From NCBI GenBank assembly GCA_005518185.1, contig RKSN01000002.1, positions 186,001 to 250,000 of the forward strand: a stretch of DNA of 64,000 bases, in the 5' to 3' direction. Within the stretch, counting starts at the first letter, position 1. Each line of letters starts with the position of its first letter. This stretch comes from Chakrabartia godavariana. Its GTDB lineage: Bacteria; Pseudomonadota; Alphaproteobacteria; Sphingomonadales; Sphingomonadaceae. The notes under the pieces were generated by a model. The model did not search any database and had not been told where the DNA came from. It saw only the letters and a program-made list of their open reading frames with translations. Made by a program: the position numbers and the translations under genes. Of the stretch, positions 24,638 to 32,439 are shown one piece after another.

Positions 24638-27417
24638 CCGGCCCGTCCCGCAATGCCGCGGGCGCGACCCTGCGCTTCACCTTTGACGGCAAGACCTATT
24701 TTGCGCGGCCGGGCGACACGCTGGCAGCCGCCCTCCTTGCGAACGGCGTGGCGCTGGTCGGCCGCAGCTTCAAATATCACCGCCCGCGCGGGATCATGAC
24801 CGCCGGCATCGAAGAGCCGAATGCGCTCGTGACTGTCGGCGAAGGCGGTCGCCGTGAACCCAATACCCGCGCCACCGACCTGTTCGTCTATGACGGCCTT
24901 GTCGCGCGCAGCCAGAACCGCTGGCCCAACCTCAGCTTCGATCTGGGCGCGGTGTTCAGCCTCGCCGCCCCGATGCTGCCCGCCGGTTTTTACTACAAGA
25001 CCTTCTTCGGCTCAGCCAAACGGTGGATGTTCTACGAATATTTCATCCGCAAGGCCGCCGGGCTCGGCAATGCCCCGACAGAGGCTGATCCCGACCGGTT
25101 CAGCCACCGCGCGGCCTTCTGCGACGTGCTCGTCGTTGGCGCCGGACCTGCCGGGTTGCAGGCCGCCCTCGAACATGCCGAAGCCGGAAAGCGCGTCATC
25201 CTTGCCGAGCAGGACGCCGTGCTTGGCGCTTCCCTGATCCGCGACCCGCAGGAACTGGATTCAGCATGGGTGGAAGCGACCGCCACCCGCATCCGCGCGG
25301 CAGGCGGGCGCATCCTCACCCGGACGACCGCCTCGGGCTATTGGGAACATGACCTCGTCACGCTGACCGAACGGCTGGCCGAGCCCGGCGCCAAGCCCGC
25401 GCATGGGCTTGCGCAGCGGCTCTGGCATGTCCGTGCCGGGCAGGTGATCCTTGCAACCGGCAGCATTGAGCGGCCGATCGCCTTTGCGCATAATGACCGC
25501 CCCGGCGTCATGCTGTCGCAGGCGGCGCGCACCTATGTCCGCCGCTTTGGCGTGCTGCCGGGCAAACGCGTCGTTGTCGCCACCAACAATGATGACGCCT
25601 ATCTGACTGCCGCTGCGCTCAGGGACGCCGGTGCGGACATCGTGGCCATCCTCGATGCCCGTCCGGACCTTTCGGCGGCGGCCACTGCCGCGCAGGCGGC
25701 TGGTCACCCTGTCTTGACCAACGCCGTGCCGCTCTCGGTTGATGGCGCACGGCATTGCCTGACCAAGGTCACGGCAAAGGTCGACGGACAGACGCAGAGC
25801 TGGCCCGCCGATCTGATCGCCGTGTCGGGCGGATTCACCCCCGTCGTCCATCTGCATATGCAGGCGGGCGGCACGCTCGACTGGAACGAGGCTGCACAGG
25901 CGTTCGTCCCGAAAGCCGCGCGTCAGAACGTGACGACAATCGGCGGTGCCGCAAATCCGCAGCCCGTCCATCCGGTCGTGCCCGTTGGCAATCCGAAGAA
26001 GAGCTTCATCGATTTCCAGAACGATGTGTCGCTCGCCGATGTCGATCTCGCCTGGGCCGAAGGCTACCGGTCAGTCGAGCACTTGAAGCGCTACACAACG
26101 CTTGGCATGGCGACCGATCAGGGCAAGCTCAGCAACATGGCGGCGCTGGGCCGTCTTGCCGAAAAGCAGGGCGTTTCCATCCCGGAAGCCGGACTCACGA
26201 CGTTCCGCCCGCCCTACACGCCCGTCAGCATGGGCTTGATCGCGGGGGCTTCGGGCAAGAATGCCGGTGCCCATATGCGTCGCATCGCGCTGCATGACGT
26301 CCATACGCAGAAGAACCCGATCTGGCAGCCGCTGGGCTATTGGTTCCGCCCGCGCGCCTACCCGCAGGGGCAGGAGACACTGGCCCAAGCCGCGCTGCGC
26401 GAGGCCCGCGCCGTGCGCACGGGCGTCGGCATGACCGACGTCTCCACGCTTGCCAAGTTTGAGGTGAGCGGCCCCGATGCCGCTGCCTTCCTCGACATCA
26501 TCTGCGCCACGACCGTCAGCAAGCTCGCTGTCGGGCGCGGCCGCTACACCTTCATGCTGCGTGAAGACGGGATCGTGTTTGACGACGGCACGGTCTGGCG
26601 TCTGGCTGAGGATCGTTTCCTGCTGACCAGTTCGACCGGCGGCGCAGACCGGATGGCGACGCATATCTCCTATGTGCGGCAATATCTCTGCCCGCAGCTG
26701 CGCGTCTCGGCTGTGACGGTGCAGGAACATTATGCCGGGATCGCCATTGCCGGGCCCAAGGCCAAGGCCGCGATGGACGCGCTGATCGGTGCGGACGCCC
26801 CGCGCCACATGTCCACCCTGCCCGCGACCATCGCGGGTATTCCGGTCCTTGTGCTGGCGGCGAGCTACAGCGGCGAACGCGCCTTTGAAGTCTATGTCGA
26901 GGCCAGCCATGCCGCCCCCGTCTGGGCTGCGTGCGAGGCCGAGGTCACCGCACAGGGCGGCTGCCTCTACGGCCTTGAGGCGATGGAGTTCCTCCGCATT
27001 GAAAAGGGCCATGTGGTCGTCGGCGGCGAAGTCGACGGGCGGATGACCCCGGCCGATCTCGCGCTCGACAAGATGCTCAACAAGGCGGGCGGCTATATCG
27101 GTGCAACCGGCCTGTCGCGTCCTGCGCTCAGCGAACCCGGGCGTCGGCAGTTTGTCGGGCTGGAGGCCATTGAAGGCACGATCCCGGAAGGCGCCATGCT
27201 GGTGTCGGCGGAAGGACAGTCCCCGCAGGGCCATGTCAGCGCTGCGGCCTTCCGCATAATGGACGGCGGGTCGATTGCCCTCGCCCAGCTGACCGATGGC
27301 TTCAGCCGCTATGGCGAGGAACTGATCGCATCGTCGCCGACACGCGGCCAGAAAGCCCGCGTCCGCGTTGTCCATCCGCATTTCTATGACGCAGCAGGAG
27401 AGCGTTACCGTGACTGA
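24634..27417 (+). CDS. soxA: Sarcosine oxidase alpha subunit (module A copy)
   Basis: This 927-residue subunit has the N-terminal ferredoxin-like domain without cluster cysteines (FTFDGKTYFARPGDTLAAAL, residues 13-32, then SFKYHRPRG), an NAD-binding region with VVGAGPAGLQAAL (about 167), and a C-terminal GcvT-like tetrahydrofolate domain (from about 590) ending with the glycine-cleavage-T barrel. The folate domain captures the released one-carbon unit as methylene-tetrahydrofolate. Its N-terminus is shorter than in the module B copy (lacking the LPxGGRVxR lead), and KTFFGSAKRWMF replaces the common KTFMWP form, so it is a distinct subtype. Confidence 0.92.
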   Translation: MTGPSRNAAGATLRFTFDGKTYFARPGDTLAAALLANGVALVGRSFKYHRPRGIMTAGIEEPNALVTVGEGGRREPNTRATDLFVYDGLVARSQNRWPNLSFDLGAVFSLAAPMLPAGFYYKTFFGSAKRWMFYEYFIRKAAGLGNAPTEADPDRFSHRAAFCDVLVVGAGPAGLQAALEHAEAGKRVILAEQDAVLGASLIRDPQELDSAWVEATATRIRAAGGRILTRTTASGYWEHDLVTLTERLAEPGAKPAHGLAQRLWHVRAGQVILATGSIERPIAFAHNDRPGVMLSQAARTYVRRFGVLPGKRVVVATNNDDAYLTAAALRDAGADIVAILDARPDLSAAATAAQAAGHPVLTNAVPLSVDGARHCLTKVTAKVDGQTQSWPADLIAVSGGFTPVVHLHMQAGGTLDWNEAAQAFVPKAARQNVTTIGGAANPQPVHPVVPVGNPKKSFIDFQNDVSLADVDLAWAEGYRSVEHLKRYTTLGMATDQGKLSNMAALGRLAEKQGVSIPEAGLTTFRPPYTPVSMGLIAGASGKNAGAHMRRIALHDVHTQKNPIWQPLGYWFRPRAYPQGQETLAQAALREARAVRTGVGMTDVSTLAKFEVSGPDAAAFLDIICATTVSKLAVGRGRYTFMLREDGIVFDDGTVWRLAEDRFLLTSSTGGADRMATHISYVRQYLCPQLRVSAVTVQEHYAGIAIAGPKAKAAMDALIGADAPRHMSTLPATIAGIPVLVLAASYSGERAFEVYVEASHAAPVWAACEAEVTAQGGCLYGLEAMEFLRIEKGHVVVGGEVDGRMTPADLALDKMLNKAGGYIGATGLSRPALSEPGRRQFVGLEAIEGTIPEGAMLVSAEGQSPQGHVSAAAFRIMDGGSIALAQLTDGFSRYGEELIASSPTRGQKARVRVVHPHFYDAAGERYRD

Positions 27418-27910
27418 CGTGACCATCACGCCCCTGCCAGCCGCGCCGCTGCATGTCTTTGAAATCTGGAGCAATCCGTCTGCGGTGGCCAAGAGGTTCA
27501 GCGCCGCCATGGGTTATGACCTGCCTGCAACGGGGCGGTCCGGCGGCACCGAGGCACTGCGCCTGATCCGCTTCGAACCGACCGTCTGGCTGGTGGAGGG
27601 GGACGTAGCGCCCCTGCCCGCCATTCTGGGCGACGACGGCGCGATCACCGCGATTGGCGGCGGGATCGTGCGCGTGCGCCTCTCCGGCGCGGACTGGCGC
27701 AGCCTGCTGATGGAAAGCGGCGTGTTCAACGCCGAAGACCCGGCCTTTGCCGCCGGGTGCAGCGCCTCCACCGTGATCGACCATGTCAATGTGCGCTTGC
27801 ACGTCGTCAGCGACGATGTCTGCGATGCCTATGTGCCGCTGAGCTATGCCACCGCGCTGCTGCACTTCTGGGAAGAGGCTTCGCACGGACTGGTGCCGAC
27901 CCACCGCTGA
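27410..27910 (+). CDS. soxG: Sarcosine oxidase gamma subunit-like protein (divergent)
   Basis: This 166-residue protein occupies the soxG position after soxA. It shows the FEPTVWLVEGD element like the 'pdewLL' strand and a CSASTVIDHVNVRL segment, but it lacks the RSFA motif near the C-terminus that is present in the module B copy. GTG 27410 is preferred, with AGGAG 9 bases upstream and an 8-base overlap with soxA; ATG 27386 is an alternative. The divergence suggests a changed tetramer interface or substrate access. The name rests largely on gene order. Confidence 0.65.
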   Translation: MTDVTITPLPAAPLHVFEIWSNPSAVAKRFSAAMGYDLPATGRSGGTEALRLIRFEPTVWLVEGDVAPLPAILGDDGAITAIGGGIVRVRLSGADWRSLLMESGVFNAEDPAFAAGCSASTVIDHVNVRLHVVSDDVCDAYVPLSYATALLHFWEEASHGLVPTHR

Positions 27911-27918
27911 GCGCTGGG

Positions 27919-29247
27919 CTATTTTTCGGTCGGAGAGACCTCTGCGGCCAGATGCTGCAGCCGGAGCCCGTTGGCATGGCGCCGCTGGAACCCCTTCCAT
28001 AAGGTCACACCCGGCCCGCCGGGGCTGACTGCGCCCCAAGGCGTGTCCGCAGGCGCATCCCATGAGCCTGAGGCGGCGTCCTCGACCGGCAAGTCGAGAT
28101 AGCCCGCCATGTCCGCCTCACCGCGCAGATGAAGCGCGAGGAAAGCGGTGATGAAGTGCAGGTTGATCGCGTTCACGCGGTCCTGCCGCCAGATCGGGTC
28201 CTCAAACCAGTCCAGATCCCAGACCGAACCGCGCATCTCCGCAGGCGCGGGATTGAGCGCGATGGCATGGCCCGCATGCTTGTAGGTGAGCAGGTACCGC
28301 GAACTGTTGACGGCTTGCGCAAAGAACGCCCTGGCCGCCTGTTCATAGCCGACGACGGGATCGCTATCCCCTGCGATCAGCAGCAGCGGCGCGGTTAAGG
28401 CAGCCAGCCCTTCCGGGCCCCAGACGGACTTCGGACCGCCGCCCGCGGGTGCAATCGCTACAATCGCCTTTACGCCAGGCACGATGGCAGAGTCGGCAGA
28501 GGCGCCGCCGCGGGCGATGGATTTGAGCCAACCGCCCGCCACGAGGCCCGCATAGGGATGGCTCGGATCAAGGCGCGCGCCTCCCGCCGTCAGCACGCCA
28601 TAGCCCCCTTGCGAATAGCCGATCAGCGCCACCTTTTCGGGGTCGATCTCATTCCCCAGGGTCGCGCGCAATTGCGCGGCGACAAAGCTGATATCGACCG
28701 GCCGGTTATAGTTCGGCGCAGCGCGAATGGCGGGCGCCACAACATAAGGATTGGGGTCGGCATGATGGATCGCCGCCACCACATAGCCCTTGGACGCCAG
28801 ATTTTCCGTCAGCCAAGTCATGACCGCAGGCACGTTGCTGTAACCGTGCGACAGGATGACCAGAGGATGGCGCTGCCCATCGTGCGGCGCATTGGGCGTC
28901 GCCAACCCTGCTTGGGTGAACGCAACGGGCGGGCGCGGTGGCTCCCCCCACAGTGTGCCACGATAGAGCGCCTTGGGCGCGCCCTTCCGGACCTGCGCGG
29001 GATACCAGATGTCCACCTGCAGGCGGCGGTCATGCAGACGGACGGCACCCGTTTTCGGGTCGGCATGTTCAAGGTCGGGCTGATCACGGTGCACGAAGGT
29101 GACCGAGCGGAAGCCGACGCCTGCAGGACCGAGCTTTGCCAGTTCCGGCGCATCAACGCCCGGCCGCGCGGGGCTTTGCGCAACTGCTGCCGCGCCGATC
29201 GGGAGCGACAGCGCGACCAGCAGGCCGAAAACGACCTTAGGCATCAT
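27919..29247 (-). CDS. Secreted alpha/beta hydrolase (chlorophyllase/PAF-acetylhydrolase-like)
   Basis: This 442-residue protein has a signal peptide (MMPKVVFGLLVALSLPIGAA, cut near AVAQ), so it is exported to the periplasm. The hydrolase core carries VILSHGYSN (oxyanion side) and the nucleophile elbow GYSQGG, with a C-terminal KHAGHAI histidine. It would hydrolyse an ester or amide. The start ATG 29247 lies within the 3' end of the LysR gene, so it is coupled to it. It converges on soxG of module A. Function in the N-methyl pathway is unclear; it might release a betaine from an ester. Confidence 0.82.
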   Translation of the reverse strand: MMPKVVFGLLVALSLPIGAAAVAQSPARPGVDAPELAKLGPAGVGFRSVTFVHRDQPDLEHADPKTGAVRLHDRRLQVDIWYPAQVRKGAPKALYRGTLWGEPPRPPVAFTQAGLATPNAPHDGQRHPLVILSHGYSNVPAVMTWLTENLASKGYVVAAIHHADPNPYVVAPAIRAAPNYNRPVDISFVAAQLRATLGNEIDPEKVALIGYSQGGYGVLTAGGARLDPSHPYAGLVAGGWLKSIARGGASADSAIVPGVKAIVAIAPAGGGPKSVWGPEGLAALTAPLLLIAGDSDPVVGYEQAARAFFAQAVNSSRYLLTYKHAGHAIALNPAPAEMRGSVWDLDWFEDPIWRQDRVNAINLHFITAFLALHLRGEADMAGYLDLPVEDAASGSWDAPADTPWGAVSPGGPGVTLWKGFQRRHANGLRLQHLAAEVSPTEK

Positions 29248-30220
29248 CTGATCCCGCCGTGGCACTTGGCCATTTCAGATACTCCTCGATCCAGGGATAT
29301 TCGGACGACACCCGCGAAAAGGTCGTCTCGCGCAGCACCCGCTGGCACACCGCCGCCGTCAGCCGCGGAATATTGCCCAGCTCCCCGGCGCGCGCGACCA
29401 CCTGCACCTGTCGCGCGAAACGGCCACGCGTCATCGGCAAGGGCCGCAGACGGGGCAGAAGTTCCGGCACGGCAGCGAGGCACACCGGCGTCGTGATCGT
29501 CCAGCCAAGCCCTGCCGCAACCAGACCGAGCTGCTGGTGCGAGGATTCGACCTCAATCGTGGCCGGCAGCTTCAACTTCATGCGCACGATCTGGCGTTCG
29601 ATCTGCTGGCCCGTCCCCGTCAGCCGCGAAAAGCGGATCAGGGGCAAGGGGATCGTGTCCGACACGATATCCGTTGGGCCCTGATAGAAGGCGGGAAAAA
29701 CGAGGATGAAGCCTTCCTCGATCACCGGATGCAGTTCCAGCGCGCCGCGATGTTCGAGGTTGAAGCTGCCCGTAACAAGCAGGTCGATGTCACGCGCCAG
29801 AAACTCGGCCTGATGCTCCATCGAAATGCCCGACCGGATGTTCCACCGGTCCGCGCGGCCGCTCAGCTCGCTCAGGATCGGCGTCGTCAGTTCGTTGGCA
29901 AGGCTGTACGACATGGCGACGGTGATGCTGGAAATCGGCAGGTTCGCGCCTTCGCGCACCTCGTCATAGGTGGAGCGTGCCTGCGTGATCAGCGTCTGGC
30001 CACGGGCGAAGAGCGCCTTTCCGCTGGCCGTGAGCCCCATGGGCCGCATCGTCCGGTCAAACAAGGGCGCACCGATGCCCGTTTCCAACTTTGCGATGGT
30101 CTGCGACACGGCGGACTGGGTCACCTGCAGGTGGGTCGCGCATTGCGACATGCCACCCAGCTCCACGGTCATGACGAACACCTCAAGCGCGTGGAGATCA
30201 AATTCCTGAGGCAATTTCAT
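29237..30220 (-). CDS. LysR-family transcriptional regulator
   Basis: This 327-residue regulator has an N-terminal helix-turn-helix (LHALEVFVMTVELGGMSQCA, then TQSAVSQTIAKLETGIG) and a LysR effector domain. It is downstream of the BCCT gene on the same strand but has its own 125-base leader with a perfect 7-base palindrome, so it is probably self-regulated. It overlaps the hydrolase gene and may control that gene and module B. Confidence 0.9.
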   Translation of the reverse strand: MKLPQEFDLHALEVFVMTVELGGMSQCATHLQVTQSAVSQTIAKLETGIGAPLFDRTMRPMGLTASGKALFARGQTLITQARSTYDEVREGANLPISSITVAMSYSLANELTTPILSELSGRADRWNIRSGISMEHQAEFLARDIDLLVTGSFNLEHRGALELHPVIEEGFILVFPAFYQGPTDIVSDTIPLPLIRFSRLTGTGQQIERQIVRMKLKLPATIEVESSHQQLGLVAAGLGWTITTPVCLAAVPELLPRLRPLPMTRGRFARQVQVVARAGELGNIPRLTAAVCQRVLRETTFSRVSSEYPWIEEYLKWPSATAGSDDA

Positions 30221-30245
30221 GCGCGCGGTCCCAGCCCATATAACA

Positions 30246-30266
30246 ACTATTACGCGCGCTAATAGT
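30246..30266 (-). promoter_or_regulatory. LysR-box palindrome upstream of the LysR gene
   Basis: ACTATTA (30246-30252) and TAATAGT (30260-30266) are perfect arms around CGCGCGC. The centre fits the T-N11-A rule of LysR sites. It lies 26 bases upstream of the LysR start at 30220, pointing to autoregulation. Confidence 0.6.
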
Positions 30267-30345
30267 AACCCAGGTCACGCCGGGTCGACCCATGCCTTTT
30301 CGATATTGCCTCTTTCAAAAAAGGAGGCCGCTTGCCCGCGCCCCG

Positions 30346-31911
30346 CTAGCCGCGCCGGTGCAGCGCCATCAGGCCGCGGAATGTGCCTGCCACCATAAAC
30401 AGGAGAACGGCAGCAAGGGGCAGGCCAGCCGCGATCGATCCGGCCTGGAGCGAGCTCAGCCCGCCGCTCAGGAGCAGGACCACGCCAATGCCGCCGACCG
30501 CCAGCAGCCAGATGACCTTCTGCCGCAACGGCGTATCGGTCCGCCCCCCGGCCGCCATGGTGTCAATCACCAGCGTCCCCGAATCCCAGCCCGTCACGAA
30601 GAAGATCATGATGAGGAGAACCGAGACGAACGACGTCACCTGCGCCCAGGGCAGCGTGCCGAGGAGGACGAACAGCTGCTGTTCGAGCGTCGCCTTGGCA
30701 AGTCCGCCTGCGTCGCCGGACAGGATATGCGCAATGCTCGCATCACCAAAGATGGTGAGCCAGATGATGCCGAGCAGCGTCGGCGCGATCAGGGCCCCGG
30801 CGATGAACTCCCGCACTGTCCGTCCGAGCGAGATGCGCGCCATGAACATGCCGACAAAGGGTGACCAGCTGATCCACCACGCCCAGTAATAGACCGTCCA
30901 GTCGTGGTAGAAACCGGCGTCGTTGCGCCCAACCGGGTTGGAGAGCGCGGGAAGATATTTGAGGTAGGCAAGGATGTTCGCCCCGATATCGCTCATCAGC
31001 GCGACCGTGGTGCCCGTCGCCAGGATGAAGAGAAGCAGCGCAAAGGCGACCCACATGTTGAGTTCGCTCAGGATGCGAATGCCCCGGTCAATGCCGCCGC
31101 GCACCGACAGATAGGTCACGCCCGCCATCAGGGCGATCAGGGCGACGATGGAGCCGACCGAGCTTGGAATGCCATAGAGATAGGTGATGCCCGCCATAGC
31201 CTGCTGCGCGCCCAGCCCAAGCGAGGTCGCTAGCCCGAAGATCGTTGCGAGCACCGCGAGCACCTCGATCATGTCACCGGCACGACCCCAGACCGATTTG
31301 CCGAGCAGCGGATAAAAGGCGGACCGCATCGACAAGGGCAGGTCGAAATCATAGGCAAAGACGGCCAGCGCCAGCCCGACCATGGCGTAGATGCCCCAGG
31401 GGTGGAGCGACCAGTCAAAGATCGTCGCCGCCATCGCCAGCGACCGCGCCTCGGCGGCATTGCCCGCCGCGCCGCCCAGAGGCGCTGCCGGGCCGCCTGC
31501 CATGGATGACAGGAAATGGGTCACAGGCTCCCCCACGCCGTAAAAGACGAGGCCAATGCCCATGCCGGCGCCGAACAGCATCGAGAACCAGGACATGCGG
31601 GAATAGTCGGGTTTGGCCCCTTTCCCGCCCAAGCGGATGTTGCCGAGCGGTGAGAGGGCGACAGCGATGCAGAACAGCAGCACGATGTTGCCCACCGACA
31701 TGAAGAACCAGTCGAAATGCGTCACCGCGCCGATGCGCAAGCTGGAAAACAGATCCGCCGACGCCTGCGGCGCAATCAGGCTGAACAGAATGACGGCGAG
31801 AGAGAGCAGCGCCGTGGGGAAGAAGACGGCCGGGTTGACAATCATGCCCCCGAAATTGCGATTGGACGCGCCGTAACGGCCGCGGTCAATGTCGCTCGTC
31901 CAATCTTTCAA
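30346..31911 (-). CDS. BCCT-family betaine/carnitine/choline transporter
   Basis: This 521-residue membrane protein has 12 hydrophobic segments. The GMGIG motif at residues 116-120 is the BetP-type form found in betaine carriers. The Trp-rich WAWWISWSPFVGMF segment is the family signature and lines the trimethylammonium site. It would import glycine betaine or a related quaternary amine by ion symport. TTG 31911 is the start, with AGAGGG upstream. It follows soxG of module B by 21 bases and is the last gene of that operon, matching transport with catabolism. Confidence 0.93.
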   Translation of the reverse strand: MKDWTSDIDRGRYGASNRNFGGMIVNPAVFFPTALLSLAVILFSLIAPQASADLFSSLRIGAVTHFDWFFMSVGNIVLLFCIAVALSPLGNIRLGGKGAKPDYSRMSWFSMLFGAGMGIGLVFYGVGEPVTHFLSSMAGGPAAPLGGAAGNAAEARSLAMAATIFDWSLHPWGIYAMVGLALAVFAYDFDLPLSMRSAFYPLLGKSVWGRAGDMIEVLAVLATIFGLATSLGLGAQQAMAGITYLYGIPSSVGSIVALIALMAGVTYLSVRGGIDRGIRILSELNMWVAFALLLFILATGTTVALMSDIGANILAYLKYLPALSNPVGRNDAGFYHDWTVYYWAWWISWSPFVGMFMARISLGRTVREFIAGALIAPTLLGIIWLTIFGDASIAHILSGDAGGLAKATLEQQLFVLLGTLPWAQVTSFVSVLLIMIFFVTGWDSGTLVIDTMAAGGRTDTPLRQKVIWLLAVGGIGVVLLLSGGLSSLQAGSIAAGLPLAAVLLFMVAGTFRGLMALHRRG

Positions 31912-31932
31912 TACCCTCTCCCCTCGTTCGTT

Positions 31933-32439
31933 TTATTCGGAGGCCACCGTTGCAAAGGCCGTCCACAACCATGGCGCAAAGCTGCGCCAGACCTCCACAT
32001 GAAAACGATCCGCAGCGGCCCGCTGGATGATGACTTCCACCGTCTCAAAGATCGTCCGCGTCGCGCGGCCAACGTTGAACCTGTCAAAATCCAGCGGGCA
32101 CCCGGCGGCAAGAACCTCGGACGCACGCGGTCCTTCAACGATGATGCCGATATTGCGGTCGCTCACTTCCGTGACGGCGACAGCGGCGCCTTCGCCAGCC
32201 GACAGGGCCGTGCCTGCGGGGGCGAGCAGCAGCCACTCATCCGGCCCAAGGCAGAGGACGCCCTGATCGGTGTCGCCGATCTTGTGCGGCACGGGGCGGC
32301 CAAGCAGCTTTTCCACATCGGAGGCCTGCCGCGCGCGAAGCGCGTAGCGCGCCATCGGTGCGGCGGCCCGCACGATGACATCACGGCCCGAAACGGGTTC
32401 CGCCGGAACAGGCTCACGGCGTGTCAGACCCTCAGACAT
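31933..32439 (-). CDS. soxG: Sarcosine oxidase gamma subunit (module B copy)
   Basis: This 168-residue subunit has the family features GPDEWLLLAPAG, a GCPLDFD segment, RTIFETVEVI and a C-terminal WRSFAPW. It overlaps the soxA stop by 8 bases. ATG 32439 is the start; the upstream in-frame stretch belongs to soxA. With soxB, soxD and soxA it forms heterotetrameric sarcosine oxidase. Confidence 0.9.
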   Translation of the reverse strand: MSEGLTRREPVPAEPVSGRDVIVRAAAPMARYALRARQASDVEKLLGRPVPHKIGDTDQGVLCLGPDEWLLLAPAGTALSAGEGAAVAVTEVSDRNIGIIVEGPRASEVLAAGCPLDFDRFNVGRATRTIFETVEVIIQRAAADRFHVEVWRSFAPWLWTAFATVASE

